The notes under the pieces are model-generated. The model ran no database searches. It was not told where the DNA came from and saw only the letters and a program-made list of their open reading frames with translations. 64,000 nucleotides of DNA, taken from Actinomycetota bacterium. Its GTDB lineage: Bacteria > Actinomycetota > Nitriliruptoria > Nitriliruptorales > Nitriliruptoraceae. The stretch is taken from NCBI GenBank assembly GCA_019347575.1, contig JAHWKY010000006.1, forward strand, positions 62,001-126,000. The letters are read 5' to 3'. The position numbers and the translations under genes were made by a program. This document shows, in pieces, positions 18,681 through 27,045 of the stretch (position 1 is the first letter of the stretch; the number at the start of each line of letters is the position of its first letter).

Positions 18681-19110
18681 CGTCAACGTCCTCGTCTACG
18701 CGCACCGGCCAGAGTCACCCGACCACGACCGTTACCTCCACTGGCTAGACGTAGCAAGGAGCGCCGACGAGCCGCTCGGGCTGAGTCCGATCGTCCTCTC
18801 AGGGTTCCTCCGCGTGGTCACGCATCCCCGCATCTTCCGCGAGCCGACGCCCCTGGAGGTTGCGCTGGAGGCCGTCGCGGTGTGGCGCGCCACCCCGAAC
18901 GCCCTGGAGCTGACGGCAGGTGATCGCCACTTCGACATCTTCACACGCATGTGCCGTGGTGCCGACGCCCGCGGCAACCTGATCCCCGACGCCTACCTGG
19001 CCGCTCTCGCCGTCGAGCGCGGCGCGACGTGGTACTCGGCCGACCGATCGTTCGCCCGCTTCGCGGACCTCGACCACCGCCACCCTCTGGACGATCAGGT
19101 CGCGCGCTGA
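18667..19110 (+). CDS. vapC: VapC-type PIN-domain toxin ribonuclease
   Basis: A 147-residue PIN-domain RNase that would cleave structured RNA when freed from its antitoxin. Asp5 in CVDVNVLVYAHRP opens the active site. The segment LGLSPIVLSGFLRVVTHPRI is typical of one VapC subgroup, and NLIPDAYLAALAVERGATWY plus SADRSFARF supply the later acidic residues. ATG 18667 lies inside the vapB frame and gives a family-length protein; a start at 18613 would add 18 unlikely residues. It is convergent with an acyl-CoA dehydrogenase. Confidence 0.92.
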   Translation: MRCVDVNVLVYAHRPESPDHDRYLHWLDVARSADEPLGLSPIVLSGFLRVVTHPRIFREPTPLEVALEAVAVWRATPNALELTAGDRHFDIFTRMCRGADARGNLIPDAYLAALAVERGATWYSADRSFARFADLDHRHPLDDQVAR

Positions 19111-19124
19111 GGGCAGGTTCGAGC

Positions 19125-20222
19125 CTACGCGACGGGTCCCAGGAGGAGATCGGCGACCCGCTGACGCTGCCAGCCCTGCTGCCCGAGGAGCAGATCGTTG
19201 ACCTTGGCCCGTCGGTAGTGCCAGTGCGGCTCGGCCTCCCACGTGAAGCCGACGGCGCCGTGGATCTGGATCGACTCCCCGGTCACGTGGATCGCTGCCT
19301 CCGCGACCCACGACTTGGCCATGGCCGCGGCGACCTCGCGCTCCGGTCGGTCCTCGTCGGAGGTCCACGCCGCGTAGTGCGCCCCGACGCGTGCGAGCTC
19401 GACCGCTTCCAGCATCTCAGCGGCCTTGTGACGGATGGCCTGGAACGCCCCGATCGGTCGACCGAACTGCTCACGCACGTGGCTGTACTCCACCGCCAGC
19501 TCCAGCGCGCGCTCCGCCGACCCCACCGTCTCCGCCGCCAGCGCGACGGCGGCGTCGTCCGCGACACGGCGGAGGATCGCGGTCTGGTTGCCGTTCGGCC
19601 CCAGCCGCCGCGCAGGCGTCGCGGTCAGCTCGAACCGGGCGAGCTTGCGTAGGGGGTCCATCGACGGGACCGCGGTCGCCGGGGGTCGCTCGACCAGGAA
19701 GCCGGCGAGTCCGGTGTCGTCACGCGCGACGACGATCGCCCAGTCGGCGGTGTGCCCATCGGGGACCGTCGGCTTGATCCCATCGAGGATCCAAGCGTCC
19801 CCGTCCCTGGTCGCCGTCACGGCGACGGCGGTCAGCGGGTCGCGCGCCCCGACCTCGTCCAGTGCCAGCGTGCCCCTGGTCGAGCCGTCAGCCAACCCAG
19901 GCAGCAGGTCGTCGGCACCGAGCGCGCGTGCCGCGAGGGTGGCGAGCACGGCGGACGACAGGTACGGGCCCGGCATCGGCACGCGTCCCATCTCCTCGAG
20001 CACGACGACCAGGTCGACCAGCCCCAGACCGAGCCCGCCGTGCTCCTCGGCCACGAGCAGGCCGGTCCAGCCGGAGCCGGCGATCACTGACCACAGCGCG
20101 TCGGTGAAGCCGCGCTCGTCGTCGCCGAGGGCGATGAGCCGTTCGCGGTCGATCTCGGCGGCGAGGGTCTTCTTGACCGCCGCGCGGAGGGCTTGTTGCT
20201 CCTCGTCGAACGCGAAGTCCAC
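19125..20222 (-). CDS. Acyl-CoA dehydrogenase (short, FadE27/29-like)
   Basis: A 365-residue flavoprotein of the acyl-CoA dehydrogenase fold, starting VDFAFDEEQQALRAAVKKTL at GTG 20222. FAD and dimer motifs include EYSHVREQFGRPIGAFQAIR and SIQIHGAVGFTWEAEPHWHYRRA. Short proteins of this type in actinobacteria often form heteromers with a longer partner, as in the ChsE-type sterol side-chain enzymes. The divergent longer homologue at 20304 is a natural partner (inference). Operator site 2 lies between the two. Reading frames extending upstream of 20222 pass through the neighbour and are rejected. Confidence 0.92.
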   Translation of the reverse strand: MDFAFDEEQQALRAAVKKTLAAEIDRERLIALGDDERGFTDALWSVIAGSGWTGLLVAEEHGGLGLGLVDLVVVLEEMGRVPMPGPYLSSAVLATLAARALGADDLLPGLADGSTRGTLALDEVGARDPLTAVAVTATRDGDAWILDGIKPTVPDGHTADWAIVVARDDTGLAGFLVERPPATAVPSMDPLRKLARFELTATPARRLGPNGNQTAILRRVADDAAVALAAETVGSAERALELAVEYSHVREQFGRPIGAFQAIRHKAAEMLEAVELARVGAHYAAWTSDEDRPEREVAAAMAKSWVAEAAIHVTGESIQIHGAVGFTWEAEPHWHYRRAKVNDLLLGQQGWQRQRVADLLLGPVA

Positions 20223-20243
20223 CGCCGCCCTCCCGCTGGCAAG

Positions 20244-20261
20244 ACTGACGTCCGTGTCAGG
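20244..20261. promoter_or_regulatory. CCTGAC-N6-GTCAGG operator, site 2
   Basis: ACTGAC GTCCGT GTCAGG matches the palindrome at 11 of 12 fixed bases. It lies between two divergent acyl-CoA dehydrogenase genes, 22 and 42 bases from their starts, so a bound repressor could control both. Confidence 0.7.
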
Positions 20262-20303
20262 TACGGTGCAGCCTACTGGACCGGCGGATCTGGAGGCAGT
20301 CGC

Positions 20304-21518
20304 GTGGACTTCGCGCTCACGCCCGAGGACGAGGCGTTCCGCGACGAGCTGCGTGGGTGGCTCGATGACAACCTCCCGGACTTCCAGGACGGCACCGAGA
20401 TCGTCGACACGTGGCTGCCGCGCTCGTTCGCGCGGCGGCGCGCGTGGCAGAAGCGGCTCCACGAGGGCCGCTGGGCGGCGATCAACTGGCCCATCGAGTG
20501 GGGCGGCCGCGAGGCCACCATCATGCAGAACTTCATCTACTCCGAGGAGATGGCCCGCGCCCGGGCGCCGGGGATCATCAACGCGGTCGGCATCTGGCAC
20601 GTCGGACCGATGATCCTGGAGCACGGCACCGAGGAGCAGGCGCAGCGCTGGTGCCCGGGCATCCTGACCGCGGACGAGATCTGGTGCCAGGGCTTCAGCG
20701 AGCCGGAGGCCGGCAGCGACCTCGCGAACCTGCGTGCCACTGCGATCCGCGACGGCGACCACTACGTCGTGAACGGCGAGAAGATCTGGATCACGACGGC
20801 GCACATGGCCCACTGGGGGATGTTCCTGCTGCGCACCGATCCGACCGCGATCGAGCGGGGCGCCAAGCACGAGGGCATCACCGCGTTCGTGCTCGACATG
20901 AGGACCGAGGGCATCGAGGTCGAGCCGATCCGCGACATCGCCGACGAGCACGCCTTCAACCACGTCCGCTTCACCGACGCCCGCATCCCGATCGAGTCCC
21001 GGCTCGGCGACGAAGGCGAAGGCTGGCTCGTCGCGATGGGAACGCTGAGCCACGAGCGCGTCGGGACAGCGGGATTGTCGATCTCGATGAAGTCCGAGCT
21101 CGACGAGATGGTCGCGACCGCCCGGGAACTCAACCCCGGGGCGCTGGAGGATCCGCTGCTCCGCGACCGCCTCGCGCGGGCGTACACCCGGGTCGAGCTC
21201 ACCCGTCTGCTGACGGCCCGGGCGCTGTCGAAGATCCTGAAGGGCCAGCCGAACTGGCCCGAGGTGCCGCTCGCGAAGCTGCAGTGGAGCTACCTCAGCC
21301 AGACCCTCGCCGAACTCGGTGTCGACCTGCTGGGTCCCGCAGGCGTGCTGTGGAAGGGCGGACCCGACGCGATCGAGAAGGGTCGGTGGTCACGCAGCTA
21401 CGTCTACCAGCGCTACACGAGCATCGGGGCGGGCACCACCGAGGTCCAGAAGAACATCATCGCGGAGCGCGCACTGAAGATGCCCTCGAAACGTTCGAAG
21501 CGGACCTCCTCGGGCTGA
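20304..21518 (+). CDS. Acyl-CoA dehydrogenase (long, FadE26/28-like)
   Basis: A 404-residue acyl-CoA dehydrogenase; GGAGG lies 7 bases before GTG 20304. It begins VDFALTPEDEAFRDELRGWL, the usual opening of the FadE26/28/17 group. It has the substrate/FAD loop GFSEPEAGSDLANLRATA, ITTAHMAHW, and the C-terminal YTSIGAGTTEVQKNIIAERA. It is oriented away from the short homologue across a shared operator, which suggests a heteromeric dehydrogenase. The substrate is unknown. An upstream in-frame start at 20193 would run through the operator and is rejected. Confidence 0.94.
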   Translation: MDFALTPEDEAFRDELRGWLDDNLPDFQDGTEIVDTWLPRSFARRRAWQKRLHEGRWAAINWPIEWGGREATIMQNFIYSEEMARARAPGIINAVGIWHVGPMILEHGTEEQAQRWCPGILTADEIWCQGFSEPEAGSDLANLRATAIRDGDHYVVNGEKIWITTAHMAHWGMFLLRTDPTAIERGAKHEGITAFVLDMRTEGIEVEPIRDIADEHAFNHVRFTDARIPIESRLGDEGEGWLVAMGTLSHERVGTAGLSISMKSELDEMVATARELNPGALEDPLLRDRLARAYTRVELTRLLTARALSKILKGQPNWPEVPLAKLQWSYLSQTLAELGVDLLGPAGVLWKGGPDAIEKGRWSRSYVYQRYTSIGAGTTEVQKNIIAERALKMPSKRSKRTSSG

Positions 21519-21623
21519 GCGCGGGGCGCACGTGCCGGCGGGGCGCGCAAGGTGGCGTCCACGATCGCGGCGAACAACTCCTCATCCTCCCGGCGCGGGG
21601 TCGGGACGTCACGGGGAACCGCC

Positions 21624-23756
21624 ATGCGCCATGCGCGCAGCACCTCCATCTCTGCCGTGCTGGTCACCGTCGCGCTGGCGGCCTCCACGCTCGGCTTCGC
21701 CACTGCTCCTCGCTCATCCGCCGAGGGGGATGGCGGCGCGCCGTCCGTCACGGCACCGCGGCGATCGGCCACTCCGGCCGTCGCGACGCTCGCCGGCGCC
21801 GACGGCGTCGAGCGCGACCGCGGTGGTCGCGCCAGCGCGCGAGCCGTCCTGGGACAAGTCGACGATCTGCGTGCCGTGAGCGCACCGGGCGAAGCAGCGC
21901 GGACCCACGTCGACGCCCTCATGGGGCGTCCTCCGACGGCCACGCCGGAGGAGAACGACGTGGCCGACTCCGACTCCGACTTCACCCCGGTACCCGCGTC
22001 GTGGAGGTTCGCGCGACCGGTGCCCGACCTCGACGGCGACGGGATCGACGATGTGCTCGATCAGAGCTTCGACGCCGACTCCGGCGAGTACGCGATCGTC
22101 GCCCGGCGGGGGACCGACGGTGCGGAGCTGTGGTCGCTCCTCGCGACCGACAGCGCCGACGTGCTCAGCGAGGTGGTGCCCGACCTCACCGGCGACGGCG
22201 CGTCGGACCTGTTGATCTGGGACATCACGTTCGGCGACTACGGCTGCGAGGACGAGAACTGCGATACCTGGTACGCGGATTTCACCTGGAGTGTCCGCGT
22301 CCGTGACGGTCGCACAGGTGCAGCGGCGTGGACCACGACCTACCCCGGTAGCTACCGCGACGCCTTCGTGTACGAGGAGGGGGAGTCGACGTGGGGCAAC
22401 ACCTACGACTACCGCTCGGAGTTCGAGGCCGACAACTACTGGGTCGTCCCGCTGGTCGCCGACGACCACGACGGCGACGGTGTCCGCGACCTCATCGTCA
22501 ACCAGATCGACTTCATCGGAGCAGAGGATCGCCAGTACGCCACCTACGAGGAGCCGCTGCCCATCCGTGAGGAGGGCACGAGCCGCTCGATCGACGTGCA
22601 CGCCACCGTCTCGCTCGTCGGGGGTTCCGATGGTGAGAGCTTCTGGGAGCGGACCGCCGAGGGCGCGGATGGGGACGCGGTCGCCGTCCCGTTCGGCGAC
22701 GCGGTCGGTAGCGGGACCGATGAGTTGCTGTGGCTGCGCTTCGGTCACCCCACCGGCGACGCATCGTGCCGCTACCTCGACGTGCTCGTCGTGAACGAGC
22801 AGCTCGACTGCACCGACACCCTGGTGGAGGAGTGGACCACGACCGCCGAGCTCCTCGATGGCGACGCCCGCGCCACGGCGTGGTCGTACACCGTCACCGA
22901 CGGCCCCGAGCAGTTCACCTGGATCCTCCCTGCTGAGGCTGACCTCGACGGCGACGGCAGTGATGACCTGTTCGAGATCGTGGACAGCTTCGACTTCGAC
23001 AGCTGGGAGTCGAGCACGACCATCACCCCGAGATCAGGCGCCGATGCGTCCGCGCTCTGGTCGGCCGTGACCGAGTGGGGTTTCCCGATCGCGGTCGGCT
23101 CCCTGGACGGCGGTGCTGGCCAGGACGTTCTGATCGCCGACTCCAGCTTCGTGGAGACCGAGGAGGACTGGTTCACGCGCACCTCGCTCCATCGCCTGGA
23201 TGGTGCGACCGGGACCGAGCTGCTCACCACGACGCACGACTCCGACGACCTCGACGGGAGCGGGGGAACGTTCACCGGTCTGTTCCTGGGCCAGGACCTG
23301 GATGGGGACGGCGGCGAGGATCTGTGGTTGTCCTCCTACACCATCAACTTCGACACCGGCGCCGAGACCTCGAGGGATCTCGTGGAATCGCTGGCGACGG
23401 GTGAACAGGTGTACCTGCTGGAGAGCGCAGGCGACCGCTGGGTCTGGGACCTCACCGACCTCGATGCCGACGGTGACGCCGAGGTGGTGCAGGTCGACCT
23501 GGTCTCGACCCGGGTGCGCCTCTGGGACGAGTGGACCAGGGTGCCGGTCGCGCTGGACGTTAGTGCGCACCAGCACGACTCCGGCGCGGCCCTCTGGGCG
23601 CTGCCACGACTCGACTACTGGGACGACAGCCTCGCGACCGGCAGCGATGTCGACGGTGTCCCCGGTAGCGACCTCATCGAGGCGCGCGCAGCGAGTGATC
23701 CAGCGGGCGTCACCCTGCGCCACGGCGCGACGGCGGACGTGCTCTGGACGCGCTGA
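21624..23756 (+). CDS. Secreted FG-GAP/VCBS-like calcium-repeat protein
   Basis: A 710-residue exported protein with a signal peptide (HARSTSISAVLVTVALAAST). At least six Asp-rich loops recur about every 60-130 residues: DLDGDGIDD, DLTGDGASD, DHDGDGVRD, DLDGDGSDD, DLDGDGGED and DLDADGDAE. Such loops are calcium-binding motifs in FG-GAP/integrin-alpha-like beta-propellers. More degenerate repeats lie between them (GSGTDELLWLRFG, GAGQDVLIAD). No enzymatic motif or anchor is seen. ATG 21624 is preferred over 21552 because it begins directly at the signal peptide. The protein probably folds as one or two propellers outside the cell. Confidence 0.85.
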   Translation: MRHARSTSISAVLVTVALAASTLGFATAPRSSAEGDGGAPSVTAPRRSATPAVATLAGADGVERDRGGRASARAVLGQVDDLRAVSAPGEAARTHVDALMGRPPTATPEENDVADSDSDFTPVPASWRFARPVPDLDGDGIDDVLDQSFDADSGEYAIVARRGTDGAELWSLLATDSADVLSEVVPDLTGDGASDLLIWDITFGDYGCEDENCDTWYADFTWSVRVRDGRTGAAAWTTTYPGSYRDAFVYEEGESTWGNTYDYRSEFEADNYWVVPLVADDHDGDGVRDLIVNQIDFIGAEDRQYATYEEPLPIREEGTSRSIDVHATVSLVGGSDGESFWERTAEGADGDAVAVPFGDAVGSGTDELLWLRFGHPTGDASCRYLDVLVVNEQLDCTDTLVEEWTTTAELLDGDARATAWSYTVTDGPEQFTWILPAEADLDGDGSDDLFEIVDSFDFDSWESSTTITPRSGADASALWSAVTEWGFPIAVGSLDGGAGQDVLIADSSFVETEEDWFTRTSLHRLDGATGTELLTTTHDSDDLDGSGGTFTGLFLGQDLDGDGGEDLWLSSYTINFDTGAETSRDLVESLATGEQVYLLESAGDRWVWDLTDLDADGDAEVVQVDLVSTRVRLWDEWTRVPVALDVSAHQHDSGAALWALPRLDYWDDSLATGSDVDGVPGSDLIEARAASDPAGVTLRHGATADVLWTR

Positions 23757-23765
23757 GTCCGGTCG

Positions 23766-25244
23766 TCAGGCGCGGGCGATGTTGACGTCGTCCTGCGGCG
23801 CCAGGTCGAGCTTGCGGCCGACGTGCTCCTCGGTCTCGAGCGCCGCGAGCAGGTCGGGATCGGTGGCGGTCGCGTAGCAGCGCTCGCCGGTCGACAGCTC
23901 GGCGACGATGACGGCACGTTCCGGGCCGCGATCGCGGCTGTGCTGCACCGTGTAGCTCACCACTTCCGCTGTACCTGTGTAGCGGTCGACGATCTCGCGC
24001 TGCGGCTCGGCCTCGAGACGAGCCTCGAGGGCTGCGGCATCGGGTGGCGACAGTGGTCCGGGCTCGGTGCTGTAGGCCGCGTAGACGTGCTTGGTCAGGT
24101 GCATGCCGACCCCGGACACGACCCCCAGGGCGCCGGGATCCGCGCGGAGTCGATCCGCCATGGTCGCAACCGAGTGCAGCAGGTAGTTGCTCGCCGGCCC
24201 GCCCGCGAACGGCAGACCACCGGTGACCGTCAGGTCCCGGTCGCCGAGCGGGTCGATGCCGAGTTCGTCGCACGCGATCGTGACGGAACTCGAGAAGCAG
24301 CTGTACAGATCGAGGTGCGCCACATCGTCGATGCCGGCCCCGACCTGGTCCAGGGTGGCGGCAGCGACCGCCCGGATCGCCGGTGACCGCGATAGGTCCT
24401 CGCGGGCGGCCGGGTACCAGGGATCGTTGCCGTAGGCCCACCCACGGAGGTAGACCCGGCGGTCCGGGGGGACACCGAGCGCGTCGGCCTTGGCGTGGCT
24501 CGTCAGCACCAGCGCCCCGGCCATGTCCACGTCCATGACCGCGATCGTGTACTTGGTGTACGGGTAACTCACCATCCGGTTGTCCGCCGTCGGTTCCACG
24601 AGCTCGGCGGCGGAGCGTTCGAACGGGAACCAAGCGTGCTCGTTCGCCGCCGCGACCGAGGTCATCGGGGCGAACAGCTCACCGATGGAGCGGCGGTGGT
24701 CGTCGGGCGTGGTGCCGAGACGAGCGCGCCGCGCGATGTCGTTGAGCGCGAACGTCGTGTACGCCTGCCACACCCCGTGGCTCATCTCGGACGCGTGGGG
24801 CATCGCCTCGAACGGCATCTGCTGCTTCTCGGGATGGCGGTGGGACCACGCGGGGCGCTCTGCGGCCTTCTTCAGCACCCGTTTCGTGTTAAGCGCCTCG
24901 CCGCCGACGATCACCGCAAGATCGAGCTCGCCTCGCAGGATCGCCTCAGCCGTGTCGTTGACGAGCACCTGGGGGGTGGTGCCGCCGATCCCGGAGTAGA
25001 AGCGATGCCGCGGCGCGATGCCGAGCGACGCGGCGAGCCGGGCGACGGGGTCGTCGTAGGGCCACGACATGCAGTAGACGACCTGGAGCGAGTCGACCGC
25101 TCCGAGCGCGCCGCCGGTGCCGACGTCGTCCACGGCCTCGCGTACGACCGTGGCCCACATCTCCAGCGGCTCGGGTGCCGGCGGCTCACGCCACGTGCGT
25201 TGCGCCACCCCGATGATCAGCGGGGCGTGTGGATCGACCGCCAA
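23766..25244 (-). CDS. Thiolase-like protein lacking the nucleophilic cysteine
   Basis: A 492-residue protein of the thiolase fold; AGGAGG precedes TTG 25244. The N-terminal half follows thiolase order but has FYSGIGGTTPQVLVND where the active Cys would be. The later motifs are DLYSCFSSS (HNEAF position), GGLPFAGGPASNYLLH (normally GGxxxxGHPxGxSG) and SGVGMHLTKH (normally CxGGG). A C-terminal ~80-residue OB-like extension follows (AVIVAELSTGERCYATA). It is probably not a classical thiolase; related actinobacterial proteins are annotated as acetyl-CoA acetyltransferases without proof. Operator site 3 abuts its ribosome-binding site. Confidence 0.85.
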   Translation of the reverse strand: MAVDPHAPLIIGVAQRTWREPPAPEPLEMWATVVREAVDDVGTGGALGAVDSLQVVYCMSWPYDDPVARLAASLGIAPRHRFYSGIGGTTPQVLVNDTAEAILRGELDLAVIVGGEALNTKRVLKKAAERPAWSHRHPEKQQMPFEAMPHASEMSHGVWQAYTTFALNDIARRARLGTTPDDHRRSIGELFAPMTSVAAANEHAWFPFERSAAELVEPTADNRMVSYPYTKYTIAVMDVDMAGALVLTSHAKADALGVPPDRRVYLRGWAYGNDPWYPAAREDLSRSPAIRAVAAATLDQVGAGIDDVAHLDLYSCFSSSVTIACDELGIDPLGDRDLTVTGGLPFAGGPASNYLLHSVATMADRLRADPGALGVVSGVGMHLTKHVYAAYSTEPGPLSPPDAAALEARLEAEPQREIVDRYTGTAEVVSYTVQHSRDRGPERAVIVAELSTGERCYATATDPDLLAALETEEHVGRKLDLAPQDDVNIARA

Positions 25245-25258
25245 GGCGTTCCCTCCTA

Positions 25259-25276
25259 CCTGACGCGTACGTCAGG
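25259..25276. promoter_or_regulatory. CCTGAC-N6-GTCAGG operator, site 3
   Basis: CCTGAC GCGTAC GTCAGG is a perfect palindrome across all 18 bases except the two central ones of GCGTAC, which pair as GCG/TAC with one mismatch. It lies 14 bases from the thiolase-like start, adjoining its Shine-Dalgarno sequence, so binding could block transcription directly. Confidence 0.75.
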
Positions 25277-25367
25277 GTAGTCACGGTCCCGTCCAGGACT
25301 CCCGAGGGCTGGCAGGGCGTTGCCCGTGCGTTGCCCGTGCGTTCCCCCAACTTCTCGACCCACCTGC

Positions 25368-25396
25368 TTGACAAGCGAATAGCTGTTCGGTACATT
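25368..25396 (+). promoter_or_regulatory. Sigma70-type promoter with an embedded SOS (LexA) box
   Basis: TTGACA (25368-25373) and TACATT (25391-25396) are separated by exactly 17 bases. Inside the spacer, CGAATAGCTGTTCG (25376-25389) matches the CGAAC-N4-GTTCG SOS box at 9 of 10 fixed positions. 13E12/DUF222 genes of mycobacteria are known LexA targets, so this fits the gene that follows. Confidence 0.7.
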
Positions 25397-25430
25397 AGTT
25401 CATAACGCGGCTGGGGAGACTGCGACCGGG

Positions 25431-26728
25431 ATGGCAACCACCGACACGATGCGGGCCTACGGGCCCGACTCCGACACCGCCACACCGGTGCCCGACTTCG
25501 CCCGTGCCCTCGCCGACATCGATGCGCTGGCCGCGACCGACCCGCTGCTGGTCCACCCCGACGAGCTCCCCGCGGGGCTGAAGCAGCTCCAGGCTCTGTC
25601 CAACAAGCTGGGCACCGTGCGGGCACGCTGGATCGCCGCGAGCGAGACCCGCAACTCCAACGGGGCGGAGCGCCACAGCAAGTGGCTGAGCGGCTAGCTG
25701 GGGGTCGACGGTGACGTCGCCGCCAAGGACGCCGCCGTCGCCCACACCGTCAAGGACCACGAACCGGTCGCCGAGGCGGCCGGGGCGGGCGAGATCAGCC
25801 CCGACCACGTCCGCGTCATCGGCCGCGCCGCCGGACAGGTCGAAGAGGAGCACGAGGCCGCGCTGGTGGACGAGCTCGTCGGCTACGCCAAGGACCACAC
25901 CCCCGAGCAGACCGCCCACGCTCATCGTCCCAACCTTCGCAGTGGCGACGGGCTTTTCAGACTTCCACCGGATCCGGTGGTTTCGGTCCTGAAACCACCG
26001 GACTCCGGTGGAAGTCGCAAAGCACGTCCGCGACCACCAACACCAGCATGCGCGAAGGGCTGTTCACGCCCGAGGTCGCCAACAAGCTGCAGTCCGCCCT
26101 CGAGCCCCTCACCGGCCCCGACGGTGACGACGTGCCCGAGGACCAGCGCCGCAGCTACCCCCAACGCCTCCACGACGCCCTCGGCGAACTCGCCGACATC
26201 GCCATGGGCACCCCCGGCTTCCCCCACTCGCGCGGGCTACCCACCCAGGCCATGATCATCGTCGACCTGCCGTGGCTGATCACCGAGCACGGCCTCGACC
26301 TCGACGAGTACGGGCTGCGGATGCGGTCCGGCCCCGAACCGGCGATCACCTTCCAGGGCCAGCCCATCCCCGCAGAGACCGCGCGGCGGATGCTGTGCGA
26401 CGCCGACATCTCCCGGGTGATCACCAACGGGCCCTGCCAGGCCATCGACGTGGGCCGCTCCACCAACGCCTGGCCCGCCCCCATGCGCCGCGCCATCTAC
26501 GCCCGCGACCGCGGACGCTGCCGCCGCTGCGGCCGAGCGGCCCAGACCGCCCACCACATCCGCCACTGGCTCGACCTCGGCCCCACCTGCGTCGACAACG
26601 GCATCTCGCTGTGCCTGAGCTGCCACCTCGCCGTCCACGAAGGCCACTGGCGCATCACCCTCCACCCCGACAACTCCGCCACCTTCACCGCACCCCAAGG
26701 AGACGTCCTCGAACGACCACCCCCCTGA
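25431..26728 (+). pseudogene. Broken DUF222-HNH (13E12-type) nuclease gene
   Basis: The pieces form a DUF222 protein with a C-terminal HNH nuclease domain, a repeated family in actinobacteria. The first 88 codons (from ATG 25431) end at an in-frame TAG (25695-25697). DUF222-like sequence continues in the same frame (AVAHTVKDHEPVAEAAGAGE) to ~25930. A ~57-bp double palindrome (25960-26016) then interrupts it. The remainder resumes in another frame at ~26035 (MREGLFTPEVANKLQSALEP) and ends with a plausible HNH zinc core: CRRCGRAAQTAHHIRHW, then LCLSCHLAVHEG. The product is therefore inactive unless read through. It sits behind an SOS-type promoter. Confidence 0.85.
25960..26016. repeat. Paired palindromes inside the DUF222-HNH gene
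   Basis: The left palindrome (25962-25984, core CCACCGGATCCGGTGG) and right palindrome (25991-26014, core CCACCGGACTCCGGTGG) are inverted copies of each other with one indel, separated by 6 bases. The whole can fold into one 25-bp stem or two small hairpins. Relatives with the same core occur at 46319-46414. Confidence 0.9.
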
Positions 26729-27045
26729 CCCGCCCGCCCCCGCCACCGGCGAGGGCCGACCAAGCACACCCGCACACGACACAGCAACAGCCAGACCTTG
26801 ACCGCGACGGCTGAAGCCAGGGCCGTCCCGATCCATGACAACTGCACAGCGAACGACCGACGCCGACGGGGCGCGTGTCCCGACGACGAACCAACACGCC
26901 GCCGGCATCCGCCCCGCCGACGTCGGTCACCCGCGACCGTGACGACGCTGGCGAGCGGCGGAACGCCGCCCTCGCGTGTGCCAGATGACGGCTAGCCCGG
27001 ACTTCCGCGTACCAGATGCGACCGAGCCGACCTATCGCGTGACCC
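26729..27045. other. 317-base stretch without a recognised gene
   Basis: No credible coding frame is seen between the broken HNH gene and the stop of the leftward cell-wall-binding gene. A stem-loop at 26951-26975 (GCGAG-c-GGCG-gaa-CGCC-gc-CTCGC) could end the leftward transcript, though it lacks a T-run. The C-rich first 150 bases look like decayed continuation of the HNH region. Confidence 0.6.

Noticed and set aside
19115-19140. tRNA-like T-arm (AGGTTCGAGCCT)
   Set aside because: No acceptor stem, anticodon arm or D-arm can be assembled; the bases lie at the ends of vapC and the convergent dehydrogenase.
26951-26975. Small RNA gene in the 317-base gap
   Set aside because: One modest stem-loop is present, but there is no promoter or second structure to support an independent RNA.
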